Assembly (NCBI RefSeq): GCF_001577755.1
Contig: NZ_CP010776.1
Location: forward strand, 4,030,001-4,094,000
DNA: 64,000 bases
Origin: Rufibacter sp. DG15C
GTDB taxonomy: Bacteria > Bacteroidota > Bacteroidia > Cytophagales > Hymenobacteraceae
Reading direction: 5' to 3'
The first letter of the stretch is position 1. Each line of letters starts with the position of its first letter. The translations under genes and the position numbers were made by a program. Of the stretch, positions 7,890 to 16,575 are shown piece after piece. Under the pieces are notes generated by a model, which saw nothing but the letters and a program-made list of their open reading frames with translations, searched no databases and was not told the origin of the DNA.

Positions 7890-8597
7890 TTAGTCCTCTC
7901 CGTTCATAATTTTGGCAATGGCCCGGCTCAACCGTTCTTCTTGGGTCTGGGCTTTTAAGGCCAGAATGGTTTCATGGAACTTCAGTTGGCCGTCCATGAG
8001 GCACATGACCTCATCGGCTACTTCTTCTACCTCGCTCATGATGTGAGAGGTGATGAGAATGAGCTTACCTTTCTTTTTCTCCTTCAGGATTTTGGCTTTC
8101 AGGATTTCAGAGGAGACTGGGTCTAAACCGGCGGTGGGCTCATCTAAAATCAGAATCTGGGGGTTAAATAGAAAAGAAAGAGCGGCGCTCACCTTTTGCT
8201 TGGTACCACCAGATAGCGAGCCCATGCGCTTGTCATACATTTCTTCCAGCCCGTACAAGCCAACCAGCTCTTCGTCAATCTCTGGGGCGTCCTTCCGTAT
8301 ATCTTTTATCATGGAGATGATCTGCCTGATCTTCATATTCTCTGGATAGCGGCCAATCTGGGGCATGTATCCCATCTGGCTTCTATAGGCATGCTGGTGC
8401 AGGACACTCTGGCCATTTATTTTAATGTCACCGCCGTCTGGCAGCACCATGCCCAAGATGCATTTAATCATGGTAGTCTTGCCAGATCCGTTAGGGCCAA
8501 TGATAGAGATCACGCGCCCTGCCTCAAACTGCACGCTCACCTCCTTGAGCACGGGCAGCTTACCGTAGCTTTTGCGTAAGTTTTCTATTGTCATCAT
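7890..8597 (-). CDS. nosF: ABC transporter ATP-binding protein NosF
   Basis: About 235 residues with a complete ATPase core: Walker A GPNGSGKTT near residue 35, signature LSGGTKQKVS near 133, Walker B LILDEPTAGLDP near 155, and a switch histidine in ITSHIMSE. It powers the NosDFY complex. I take the start at the ATG at 8597, preceded by an AGGAAG-like purine stretch; an ATG one codon later and a TTG at 8603 are alternatives. The start lies inside the end of nosD (overlap about 38 bp). Confidence 0.92.
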   Translation of the reverse strand: MMTIENLRKSYGKLPVLKEVSVQFEAGRVISIIGPNGSGKTTMIKCILGMVLPDGGDIKINGQSVLHQHAYRSQMGYMPQIGRYPENMKIRQIISMIKDIRKDAPEIDEELVGLYGLEEMYDKRMGSLSGGTKQKVSAALSFLFNPQILILDEPTAGLDPVSSEILKAKILKEKKKGKLILITSHIMSEVEEVADEVMCLMDGQLKFHETILALKAQTQEERLSRAIAKIMNGED

Positions 8598-9858
8598 GGT
8601 CAATCTTCCTCATCATGGGCCGCTTGTCTATCAATTGGTCCGGTATAAAACTGGGTAACACCTTTTCTACATTGTCCATTAGGTCTACCATGAAACTACG
8701 CATGAACATTACAGAAGAAGGTACTTTTTCTACCAACATGCTGTAGAGGCTCACGGGCCTGTAAGGCACGTCGCCTACTTTGTCTTTGTCCAAGTCATAG
8801 CCAGTGTACTTGTCCCAATAGTTATTCTCAAAGCGATTGAGGGCTGAGTTGCCGTTGGTGCCTACATCAAAAGAGTTTCCTGTAAAGTTGTTGTATTGGA
8901 AGACGTCATCCATGCAACTGTTGAGGAGGCGCAAGGCCCAGCCGTTTCGGTCAAACGTATTGCTGCGCACGTCTAGGCGGTTAGATCCCTCCATGTAAAT
9001 ACCGGTGGTATTCTCCCTAAAGGTGTTGTGATGAATTTTACTATCCCTGATGTCCTTCAACAACAAACCATAAGACGCAGGTCCCCAGTTGCCCTCAAAC
9101 GTATTGCGCTCCATGACAATGTTGCTAGTGTACATGACCGCCACGCCGGCACCGTTTCTTTTAAAGGTATTATGCGTGTACACGTTGCCATCTGAGAACA
9201 TAAAATGCAGACCGTAGCGCAGATTATGCTGGCTAAGGTTGTCTTTGACGCGGCTGTTTTTCACGAATTCCAGATAAATGCCGTCACGGTGACCGCGCAC
9301 CTTGTTGCCGGTAATGACGGCATTGTTGCTTTGCCACAAGTGGATGGCATTGCCCAGAGAAGACTCGTTTAATCCTGTCACATCCTTGCCAACAACAACA
9401 TTGCCGCGTATCTCACTGTGGTCTGCGTTCTGCAGGTAAATCCCGAAGTAGGTGTTTACAATGGTATTCTGCAGAATCTTGGTATTGCTTCTTTCAATGA
9501 CCCTGATGGCGGCATCATCACGGGTATAGCTGGTAGCCACGTTTTTTAAGGTAAAACCCTGCACTACTACCCCATCTGCCAAAATGGTAATTATCTGTCC
9601 TTTGAAGTTTCCGTCAATTACGGGATTGTTCTGCCCTATTAGTTGAATGGATTTTGCAATCACAATGCCCGCTTCTTTGTAAATACCTCCGTTAACCACA
9701 ATTCGGTCGCCTGGCTTGGCTAGGTTGACGGCCTGCTTCACAGATTTAATAGGACAGGACGCGCATACTTGGAGGGTACCACCAAACACGTTCTGCCCCC
9801 CAACCAGCAGAAGCAAAACGCACAGATAAAAATATGTTGGCTTACTCAGGTCTCTCAT
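8560..9858 (-). CDS. nosD: Periplasmic NosD, nitrous oxide reductase maturation beta-helix protein
   Basis: 432 residues with an N-terminal signal peptide (hydrophobic core LCVLLLLVGG, ending near residue 26). The rest is a right-handed parallel beta-helix made of repeated turns such as NTIVNTYFGIYLQNA, HRDGIYLEF and TTGIYMEGSNR (NosD/carbohydrate-binding CASH type). It docks with NosFY in the periplasm and takes part in forming the CuZ cluster of NosZ. The start overlaps the nosL end by 17 bp; the 3' end overlaps nosF. Confidence 0.92.
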   Translation of the reverse strand: MRDLSKPTYFYLCVLLLLVGGQNVFGGTLQVCASCPIKSVKQAVNLAKPGDRIVVNGGIYKEAGIVIAKSIQLIGQNNPVIDGNFKGQIITILADGVVVQGFTLKNVATSYTRDDAAIRVIERSNTKILQNTIVNTYFGIYLQNADHSEIRGNVVVGKDVTGLNESSLGNAIHLWQSNNAVITGNKVRGHRDGIYLEFVKNSRVKDNLSQHNLRYGLHFMFSDGNVYTHNTFKRNGAGVAVMYTSNIVMERNTFEGNWGPASYGLLLKDIRDSKIHHNTFRENTTGIYMEGSNRLDVRSNTFDRNGWALRLLNSCMDDVFQYNNFTGNSFDVGTNGNSALNRFENNYWDKYTGYDLDKDKVGDVPYRPVSLYSMLVEKVPSSVMFMRSFMVDLMDNVEKVLPSFIPDQLIDKRPMMRKIDHDDNRKLTQKLR

Positions 9859-10303
9859 TTTTTTGCACCGCCTCTAAGGCCTGGTTCCAGGTAAGGATTC
9901 TACCGTCTTGCTCTTGCTGCATTTGGGCAGCCACCGCTTTGCTCTTAATGGCCACCAAGTGCATGCCCATTGGGCTGGCAATTGCCTTTGACTGTAAAAA
10001 AAGCGCCTCTTGGGCATTGATTAAAGTAGGTGTTTGCGTGTAATCTGTAACCAATAAATGAGCAGCTTTATCACCCTCTGCTGCATGCTCGTTTACATAG
10101 GCCATCAGGCATTCAGAAGAGTCAAAGAAGTAAGGCTTGCCTTTGTCGTTCACCAGTTCAGCTCCAAACCGATTATCTGCCACCGTCATGTTACAGTGAA
10201 CACAGTTAGCCGATCCATAAGGAATGGCTTGCGGCTCTTTGGAACAACTAGCCAAAGCTACACTCATTGCCAACAACGCAAGTACTTGAAGAAACACTCT
10301 CAT
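9842..10303 (-). CDS. nosL: NosL copper chaperone lipoprotein
   Basis: 153 residues. The lipobox ALASC puts the lipidated cysteine at residue 20. The NosL features are CVHCNMTVAD near residues 34-43, followed by the conserved FFDSSECLMAYV, and MGMHLVAIKSK near 112. NosL delivers Cu(I) to apo-NosZ. The CVHCNM cysteines and methionines are plausible copper ligands. It starts within a 4-bp ATGA overlap with the upstream membrane-protein gene. Confidence 0.92.
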   Translation of the reverse strand: MRVFLQVLALLAMSVALASCSKEPQAIPYGSANCVHCNMTVADNRFGAELVNDKGKPYFFDSSECLMAYVNEHAAEGDKAAHLLVTDYTQTPTLINAQEALFLQSKAIASPMGMHLVAIKSKAVAAQMQQEQDGRILTWNQALEAVQKNERPE

Positions 10304-10911
10304 ACCAGAACAGATTTCTTAGGGGAGATGATAGTTTTTTGATTAGAGTTTCTTGTGAAAAAATACACCGCCAGAGAAAGGGCAATGGCCAGACCAATCC
10401 CAAAACCACCCCAAGAAGGCATAGAAAAAGCACTAAAATTAAGCAGCTGTTTACTGCCCAAGAAAGGCGGCACGTAGGTCATGCCTGGCACTTTAATGGG
10501 GGCCATGGGACTAAGGTTGGTGCCAAATCTATTGAGCCAAAGGTAGAAGTCAAGAAGACCGGCACAACCCGCCACCGTAAGTAGTAGTGACCAGGTAAGG
10601 ACCAGTTTAGGTTTCCCCAGCAAAGCGACCAAGAGGCCGGTCACCATAAACCCAATGACTATGTAGGGCATATACTTTAGCTCAGCAAAGGATTCAGCGT
10701 GGATGGGCTCCATCCCGATGTAATGATTGAGGATGTTGAAGTTTTGCAGAACTCCTTCTGAGTTGCCAGAGAGCTTGTTCACCCAGATGTGCAGTTCCAG
10801 CCCTTCTGGGTATTGAGGGGCGGTCAGGTAAATCTTCCACATAGGAAAGAGGAACAATAAACCTAGCGATAAGGCGGCTACAGCCATTAGGACTCTAAAA
10901 GAGGTTCTCAT
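10300..10911 (-). CDS. Conserved nos-operon membrane protein of unknown function
   Basis: 203 residues with about four hydrophobic helices: an N-terminal anchor (residues 8-28), two central ones (near 83-125) and one at the C-terminus (near 170-190). The loop GLELHIWVNKLSGNSEGVLQNFNILNHYIGM and the later GMTYVPPFLGSKQLLNF-type segment are polar and conserved-looking. Proteins like this accompany clade II nosZ in Bacteroidota, as I recall, but I know of no assigned activity. It sits between nosZ and nosL and overlaps nosL by 4 bp, so a role in copper supply or electron delivery to NosZ is the natural inference. Confidence 0.7.
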   Translation of the reverse strand: MRTSFRVLMAVAALSLGLLFLFPMWKIYLTAPQYPEGLELHIWVNKLSGNSEGVLQNFNILNHYIGMEPIHAESFAELKYMPYIVIGFMVTGLLVALLGKPKLVLTWSLLLTVAGCAGLLDFYLWLNRFGTNLSPMAPIKVPGMTYVPPFLGSKQLLNFSAFSMPSWGGFGIGLAIALSLAVYFFTRNSNQKTIISPKKSVLV

Positions 10912-10943
10912 CTTGTTGCGGTTAGATGAAGGGAAAAAGTAGA

Positions 10944-11021
10944 AAGGATGCCCTTGGGTAGTGCCATTTTTGGCCTGTTTTCTAGAAAATAGCCTAAAAC
11001 GACATTCCCAGAGGCATCCTT
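10944..11021. repeat. Dispersed palindromic repeat with paired outer arms
   Basis: The core (around 10962-11003) is a degenerate copy of the family; the outer flanks AAGGATGCC and GGCATCCTT are unique to this place yet still complementary. Located 3' of nosZ. Confidence 0.75.
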
Positions 11022-11037
11022 CTTCTACATGCGGGTT

Positions 11038-11073
11038 GATTTCGGCTTATTTTCTAGAAAACAGGCCAAAATC
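11038..11073. repeat. Dispersed palindromic repeat, second copy 3' of nosZ
   Basis: GATTTCGGCTTATTTTCT pairs imperfectly with AGAAAACAGGCCAAAATC. Only 16 bp separate it from the previous copy. Confidence 0.75.
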
Positions 11074-11123
11074 AATCATAAGTTTTGGAGGTGGTCACTT
11101 GCGTTTCCACCTCCATCTTTTAC

Positions 11124-13157
11124 TTATTTAGCAGCTACCGTGGCAGGTTTTTTCTTGCCGGTAGAGAACGCAATGGGAACGTTAGATCCTTTAGGAGAAA
11201 CCCTCACGTACCCTTGCATTTCCTGGTGCAGGGCAGAGCAGAAGTCAGTGCAATAGAACGGGAACACCCCTTCTTTCTTGGCTACCCATTTAAGGGTTTG
11301 CGTAGCGCCTGGCATAATCAGAGTTTCAGAAGTATTGGCACCCATTAGGGCAAAACCATGCGGCACGTCCCAGTCTTGCTCTAGGTTGGTCACGTGGAAG
11401 TAAACCGTGTCACCCGTTTGGATGCCTTCAATGTTGTCTGGGGTCATGTGGCTTCTGATGGCGGTCATGTTCACATGTACCACGTTGCCTTGGCGCTTCA
11501 CACTTACGTCTGCCTCTTTTTTGACAGCGTGCGGGTGTCTGTTCTCATCCAGCTTGTGGAATTTCACACTCTTAGGCGCAATCATATCTGCTTTGATGGC
11601 CTGTGCATAGTGTGGTTCTGCCACCGTTGGGAAGTCTAAGAGCATTTTCATCTTCTCACCGCTAATGTCAATCAATTGCGCGGCGTGGGCTAGTTCTGGA
11701 CCGGTTGGCAAATAGCGGTCTTTGGTGATTTTGTTCATGGCCACCAAGTATTTGCCATACGGTTCTTTGGTGTCACCACCCGGAATCATCAAGTGGCCCA
11801 CAGAATAATACACTGGTATTCTGTCTACTACTTTAAAGTCCTTTAATCTCCATTTCACAATCTCAGAAGACACAAACATAGAGGTATAAGCGTTTCCTTT
11901 TCCGTCAAACTCTGTGTGCAACGGTCCAAGGCCTGGCTCTTTCACTTCGGCGGCCAAAACAGACTCATACTTAAGCACTGGAATGCCGTTTTTCTCGCCG
12001 TCAAACTGCTTGTTTTTAATGGCAGCCTGCATTTTTGAGAAGGAGAACACAGGAATGGCAGAGGCTAATTTTCCACTTACTACCATGTGCTCACCGGTTG
12101 GGTCTACGTCAATACCGTGAGGCGACTTAGGCGCTGGCAAAAGGTACATCATACCTGGGCAGTCTTCGGGCAGCAGGTACCGCACTTTTCTCTTGATGGT
12201 TGACTTGGCCATGTGGGTGCCTTTGTCCATCTTGTTGTGATAGTAGTACGCGGGCATTTCGCGGGCTTTGCCTTCTTTCGCGTATTTAGCCGCCAGTTTC
12301 CAGTTTATAGCCGCTAAGTAGTCTTTGTCATTCTGTGACGCGCCTACCTCTTTTAAGGTACCAGACTTCTCAGAGTTGTAGGTAGTAAAGAACACCCATT
12401 CCTCAGAAGGACCTTTGCCGCCGTTGGCCAAATCATAGTCAAAACCCGGTACCAGAATCTGGAAGTCCAGGTCCATGTCGCCTTTCTCCTGGTCTACTTT
12501 AATGAAGGAGATAGAACCTCTAAACTCCTTCTCATAGTCCTTCAAACTTACGTCTTTGGTACCGCCTTTCATGTCCAGGGGCACACTAAAGCGAGTCCCC
12601 GCTATCACATACTCATTGTTGTTGGTAGGGTATGGCGAGCAGTGGTTACCGGCACTGTTAGGAATTTCCATGATCTCCACCGTCTCAAAGGTGGTGAGGT
12701 CCACGCGGGCTACCCGAGGCGTGTTGTTGCCGTTTACAAATAGCCAGCGCCCATCTGTGGTGCCGTTGGCGCGGGAGAGTTTAGGGTGGTGCAAGTCATC
12801 CCAAGGCACAAAGCCATGTGAGGTTTGCAACATAGCCTTAGACTCTTCATTGTAGCCGTAGCCATTTTCTGCGTGCTGAGAAAAAACCGGGATGATCTTT
12901 AAGAGCCTGCCAGACGGAAGCCCGTACACAGACACCTGCCCGTTGAAACCACCTGACAAGAACGAATACAGCTCATCATGCTTACCGGGCGCCACATACA
13001 CTTGTGAAGCCGCATCTGAGGATAGTGCCGAGGCAGTGGCGCCCCCCTCAGAACCTTGTGTCTTACTACAGCCCTGGAACAGGGAGCCCATGGCCACGGC
13101 AGCTAGCACTGCTGCCTTAGGGGCTGATTTACAAATTTGGTTGAATCGAGTTTCCAT
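11124..13157 (-). CDS. nosZ: Sec-type (clade II) nitrous oxide reductase NosZ
   Basis: 677 residues. It reduces N2O to N2 in the periplasm. The N-terminus is a Sec signal, not twin-arginine, ending with a lipobox-like LFQGC (cysteine 30), so it may be lipid-anchored. The CuZ domain is a seven-bladed propeller with the clade II signature DDLHHP at residues 120-125 (clade I has DxHH with a different follow-up). The C-terminal CuA domain has C636, C640, H644 and M647 in CTDFCSALHQEMQGY. Length fits the family. The upstream gene is a lipoprotein c-type cytochrome, its likely electron donor. The operon order cyt c-nosZ-orf-nosL-D-F-Y is typical for Bacteroidota. Confidence 0.97.
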   Translation of the reverse strand: METRFNQICKSAPKAAVLAAVAMGSLFQGCSKTQGSEGGATASALSSDAASQVYVAPGKHDELYSFLSGGFNGQVSVYGLPSGRLLKIIPVFSQHAENGYGYNEESKAMLQTSHGFVPWDDLHHPKLSRANGTTDGRWLFVNGNNTPRVARVDLTTFETVEIMEIPNSAGNHCSPYPTNNNEYVIAGTRFSVPLDMKGGTKDVSLKDYEKEFRGSISFIKVDQEKGDMDLDFQILVPGFDYDLANGGKGPSEEWVFFTTYNSEKSGTLKEVGASQNDKDYLAAINWKLAAKYAKEGKAREMPAYYYHNKMDKGTHMAKSTIKRKVRYLLPEDCPGMMYLLPAPKSPHGIDVDPTGEHMVVSGKLASAIPVFSFSKMQAAIKNKQFDGEKNGIPVLKYESVLAAEVKEPGLGPLHTEFDGKGNAYTSMFVSSEIVKWRLKDFKVVDRIPVYYSVGHLMIPGGDTKEPYGKYLVAMNKITKDRYLPTGPELAHAAQLIDISGEKMKMLLDFPTVAEPHYAQAIKADMIAPKSVKFHKLDENRHPHAVKKEADVSVKRQGNVVHVNMTAIRSHMTPDNIEGIQTGDTVYFHVTNLEQDWDVPHGFALMGANTSETLIMPGATQTLKWVAKKEGVFPFYCTDFCSALHQEMQGYVRVSPKGSNVPIAFSTGKKKPATVAAK

Positions 13158-13182
13158 ATGGATATGGGTTGGGAAAAATGCC

Positions 13183-13704
13183 TTAGTTAGCTTTATCGTT
13201 CTGTCTCAGATACTCTAGAAGGGCGCGGGCATCCTGCTCGTTCACATTCTGGTTGGTCATCTGGGTTAGGTGCTCGGCTAGTAGCTTTTTAGCGGTCGGG
13301 TCTTTTTTGGTCATCTCCTCTGGGTTGATGATCATGTTCATTACCCATTCTGGCTTGCGACGGTCTGTAACACCCGCTAAGCCTGGACCCACTATTTTCT
13401 GATCAGATAATTGGTGACAAGCAGAGCATTTGCCTTCAAACAGAGACTTGCCGCTGGTGGCCAATGCCTGATCAATGTCTGCCCCTACTTGTACCGTAGA
13501 CACAGGGCCAATGCCCATGCCATTGTCTTCCACCACTTCTTCAGCAGGTGCAGCAGCATCAGCGGTGGCTTCCTGTTCTTTCTTGTATTGGTCAGCGTAG
13601 CCTTCAGACTTTTCTGACGAACAGCTTAAGAGCAACACGCCGCCTATAAACAGGGGAGCAAGCCGCTTAAGGCTGGATTTTAAATGTAAATAGTTCTTTT
13701 TCAT
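13183..13704 (-). CDS. Lipoprotein c-type cytochrome, probable electron donor to NosZ
   Basis: 173 residues. The lipobox LLLSC places the lipid cysteine at residue 28, followed by an acidic, alanine-rich linker to about residue 80. The cytochrome domain has CSACH at 93-97 and a likely distal methionine in HLTQMTNQN near 148. Class I monoheme cytochrome. It is the first gene of the nos operon, 25 bp ahead of nosZ, and is the best candidate for passing electrons from the quinol pool to NosZ's CuA site. Confidence 0.9.
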   Translation of the reverse strand: MKKNYLHLKSSLKRLAPLFIGGVLLLSCSSEKSEGYADQYKKEQEATADAAAPAEEVVEDNGMGIGPVSTVQVGADIDQALATSGKSLFEGKCSACHQLSDQKIVGPGLAGVTDRRKPEWVMNMIINPEEMTKKDPTAKKLLAEHLTQMTNQNVNEQDARALLEYLRQNDKAN

Positions 13705-13752
13705 AAGGATGGTCTTTAGAGTAAGGCTAATTATTTGGGTTGATTAGTAAGC

Positions 13753-13760
13753 CAAAGGTA
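13753..13760 (-). promoter_or_regulatory. -7 promoter element for the nos operon
   Basis: On the minus strand this reads TACCTTTG, a full match to the Bacteroidota TAnnTTTG -7 motif, 48 bp ahead of the cytochrome start. A TTG lies 16 bp further upstream, a little closer than the usual -33 spacing, as in activator-dependent promoters. Confidence 0.55.
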
Positions 13761-13805
13761 AACTTGTAAAGACTTTCAATAGAAGACCTAAATCTCTTTT
13801 AATAA

Positions 13806-13817
13806 TGACATTCGTCA
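13806..13817. promoter_or_regulatory. TGAC-N4-GTCA inverted repeat upstream of the nos operon
   Basis: TGAC ATTC GTCA, extended by one further paired base on each side (ATGAC/GTCAT). Its centre is 55 bp from the -7 element centre, which would place it near -62, a class I Crp/FNR activator position. It could also serve the divergent gene at 13995. Confidence 0.65.
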
Positions 13818-13994
13818 TATTCTGGGTCTAGGCTTGCGCAGACATTTGGCAAACCATAAGGTCATAAGCGATACTGTGGCAAGGACTCCATTTGATAACC
13901 AGAAAAACCAAGGGCATAGCGTTAGCGGCATTCTCCTCTACTGCTAGCACCTTTTACCAGCTTATTGTCATTAACTCTTTAGCCATCCCAAGTC

Positions 13995-14918
13995 ATGAAA
14001 AAGATTTTACTCCTTAGCCTTTTCTTGTTCACCTTTAGTTTTAGCAGCTACGCCTGTGACGGTGGCTGCACCATGGGCGGCAATTATTTGGGCATACTGC
14101 CCCAGTTCCACAAAAACTTTGTAGGCACCCGCTTTACTACCCGTAGCTATACCATCCAGACCATGCACACCCATGAACATGACGGCGTGCCCATGACGCA
14201 TCAAGACATAATTGAGGAAGTGTATTCTACCGCTGAAGTTTGGGGCCGATACGTGCCCATGAAAGATGTGCAGGTGCTGGCCTTTGTGCCGTATGCCTTC
14301 AATGAAGAGCGCAGCTCTAGGGGCACCACTAAGTATTCTGGCTTAGGAGATATCACCCTATTGGTCAACTATTCCCTGTTTAATACTGGTGACAGTGCTC
14401 GGCATGCATTTAAACATTCCCTACAATTGGGAGGCGGGGTAAAACTGCCTACTGGCACGCATTCCTTACACCGAAGCGAAGAAAGTTATAGCACCAGTCT
14501 ACAGCCCGGAACAGGTAGTACAGACTTTTTGGTGAACGTCATTTACACGGTCCGCTACGGCAAAATGGGTCTCAACAATGATTTCACTTACCGCTTTAAT
14601 TCTGAGAACAGTGACGGCTACAGCTTTGGGGACCGATTTAGCGGCTCTAGTAACCTCTTCTATTGGTACAAGCTAGAAAACGTGCTAACTCTGTTACCGA
14701 GCGCGGGCCTTTATTATGAACACGCGCTGGCAGATAAATTTAGTGACCTGCATGACTCTAAACCCGGAGACGCCTTCTTTGCCAATTTGGGTCTGAACGT
14801 GTATGTGAAAAAGGTAGGCCTTGAGGCAACCCTGCAATTGCCCATAACCCACACCGAAGGCCATCACGCCAGCACCGCCAACAAACGCGCCATGGTCAAT
14901 TTGAATTATCTTTTCTAA
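13995..14918 (+). CDS. Outer-membrane beta-barrel protein (transporter-like, metal-context)
   Basis: 307 residues with a signal peptide ending near residue 20 (SFSSYA) and the short mature start CDGGCTMGGNYLGILPQF. The remainder alternates as beta strands and ends in NLNYLF, a typical outer-membrane barrel C-terminus. Histidine-rich stretches (MHTHEHDGVPMTHQD, ITHTEGHHAS) could bind metal. It resembles the MetA-pathway/transporter-like barrels of Bacteroidota. It is divergent from the nos operon, sharing the 290-bp control region, so a role in copper acquisition for NosZ is possible; this is inference. Confidence 0.65.
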   Translation: MKKILLLSLFLFTFSFSSYACDGGCTMGGNYLGILPQFHKNFVGTRFTTRSYTIQTMHTHEHDGVPMTHQDIIEEVYSTAEVWGRYVPMKDVQVLAFVPYAFNEERSSRGTTKYSGLGDITLLVNYSLFNTGDSARHAFKHSLQLGGGVKLPTGTHSLHRSEESYSTSLQPGTGSTDFLVNVIYTVRYGKMGLNNDFTYRFNSENSDGYSFGDRFSGSSNLFYWYKLENVLTLLPSAGLYYEHALADKFSDLHDSKPGDAFFANLGLNVYVKKVGLEATLQLPITHTEGHHASTANKRAMVNLNYLF

Positions 14919-14985
14919 GAAAGCGTTGAGGCCAAGCCTGAATTAAGCGTGGGGTTATTGTAAGAGGCATCAATCATTTATAGAG

Positions 14986-15039
14986 AATCCCTTCGTTTTT
15001 GGCCTGTATTCTGGGAAACAGGCCAAAAACGAAGGGATT
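14986..15039. repeat. Dispersed palindromic repeat, long near-perfect hairpin
   Basis: Arms AATCCCTTCGTTTTTGGCCTG and complement; 68 bp 3' of the barrel gene. The only family member seen between 11.1 and 32.8 kb. Confidence 0.85.
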
Positions 15040-15218
15040 GGTTTTAAAGCGAATTCTAGCCCTGTTGAGCAGGATTATGCGGAAATTCTATGCTGGAGTA
15101 TGCCTAGCTGGAAACGGCCCTACTCTGCTCAAAAAATTGTTCTCAGTATGCTTTTCAATCAGATTAAATGCCTGAACTGGTGATACAACTAACCATTGGC
15201 TGCAAAATAGAATACATA

Positions 15219-15247
15219 AAAAGGGGCGACTGAAACAGCCGCCCCTT
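15219..15247 (-). terminator. Intrinsic terminator of the lyase-like lipoprotein gene
   Basis: AAGGGGCG.CTG / CAG.CGCCCCTT stem followed by a T run on the minus strand, 27 bp after the stop codon. Confidence 0.85.
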
Positions 15248-15273
15248 AGTGGAAATCACATTATTAATTTTTG

Positions 15274-16575
15274 TTACTTCTGAATTGTGAACTTAATGCT
15301 ATACGCCGGTGCAGTGACCGTTCCTAAATTAGACTTGGTGCCTGTGTAGGTAGTACCTGTCAAAGTATAGCTTCCGGTTGGAGCGCTCCAAGAGTAGTAA
15401 TCGCCAGCTCTGTCATCGCCAAATAAGGCATAAGGAACTGCGTCATCTAATCTTGTCTCGCTATCAGCACCAGACATTACAAACTTCACCACGCCGCCAG
15501 CCTTGGCCGTGTTGGCTCTGATGTTGAATTTGTTGGTGCCTATGTTACTGATGTCTATCACGCCGCCATTCGGGATAGTGATGATGTCTTTGTTAGTAGA
15601 GGCATTCACAAGAGTAAAGCTTACTACTTTCTGCACATCAGTGGTAGTGGTGGTAGTTGTGCCACCGGTAGTAGTCGTTCCGCCAGTAGTGGTGGTGGTA
15701 CCTCCTGTTGTAGTGGTAGTGCCGCCAGTGGTAGTAGTACCGCCGGTTGTAGCAGTAGTTCCTGAGCCAGTACCAGAAGTCATGTCAGCGAAGGTGGCGT
15801 TGCCGTTACCCACTCTGATGTTGTCTAGGTAAAGCACACGGTTGGTCACGATTGTCTCGTCGTATTTAAACGCCGACTTGTAAAGACCCACTTTCCACTT
15901 AGGTAGAACATCATCATACATGTTACCACCGGTAATGGTCTTCACCTTCACGCCATTCAACCAGATCTCTACTAGTCCGTCAGAACCATGAGAGTGGATG
16001 AAGTGCAGGACAAACTCAGTCCATGTATCTTTTTTGATGGCGCCCAGGTCGTGGATTACTCTAGTCTCTGGCGTGTTGCCCACCTCAAAAGTAATTCTGT
16101 CTTTCTGGGTTCTGATCGTAGTAGAGGGGCTTCCGCTCTGGTACCACTGGTTGATAATCTCACGCTCCGTGTCGTACTCGTACCCTTTAGATGGGAAGTA
16201 AGCGGCAAATGAATACCAGGTATTTTTAGTTATGTCACCTTCAGCGCCTTTCACGATGGTAATCTCAGATCTCTTGCCATCATTCACCAACGGCTGGTCC
16301 TTTCTGATCTCAAAGCGGGCCGCCTTGGTGCCTCTCCATACGGGAGTGTTTACAAATTGCAAGGCATAATCCATGGTGCCTACCTCCATACCATGAGCGG
16401 TAGAGAAAGGTGAAGAACCTTCCATGGTCTCTTCATAAATCAAATTGGCAGAAAGATTTGAAGTGGAAGACACTTCTGAGGTTGGGCTCATTTCTTCTAG
16501 CTCGTCTTTTTCACAAGAAGTTGAGATGAAACCTACTAGTAAAGGCAATACGATATATTTGGTGTTGAACTTCAT
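15274..16575 (-). CDS. Polysaccharide lyase-like (heparin lyase I fold) lipoprotein
   Basis: About 433 residues from the ATG at 16575; an ORF extension upstream lacks signal features. The lipobox FISTSC marks a surface lipoprotein (cysteine about residue 20), followed by an acidic stretch EKDELEEM of the surface-export type. Residues about 45-265 form a jelly-roll domain like polysaccharide lyase/heparin lyase I (PF14099-like), with conserved W and K/R-rich strands such as REIINQWYQSGSPSTTIRT. A Gly/Thr linker of about 45 residues follows, encoded by low-complexity DNA (15640-15770). The C-terminal 120 residues are a beta domain common in Bacteroidota adhesins. The lyase domain is related to that in the 51828 protein. 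Substrate unknown. Confidence 0.7.
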   Translation of the reverse strand: MKFNTKYIVLPLLVGFISTSCEKDELEEMSPTSEVSSTSNLSANLIYEETMEGSSPFSTAHGMEVGTMDYALQFVNTPVWRGTKAARFEIRKDQPLVNDGKRSEITIVKGAEGDITKNTWYSFAAYFPSKGYEYDTEREIINQWYQSGSPSTTIRTQKDRITFEVGNTPETRVIHDLGAIKKDTWTEFVLHFIHSHGSDGLVEIWLNGVKVKTITGGNMYDDVLPKWKVGLYKSAFKYDETIVTNRVLYLDNIRVGNGNATFADMTSGTGSGTTATTGGTTTTGGTTTTTGGTTTTTGGTTTTGGTTTTTTTDVQKVVSFTLVNASTNKDIITIPNGGVIDISNIGTNKFNIRANTAKAGGVVKFVMSGADSETRLDDAVPYALFGDDRAGDYYSWSAPTGSYTLTGTTYTGTKSNLGTVTAPAYSIKFTIQK

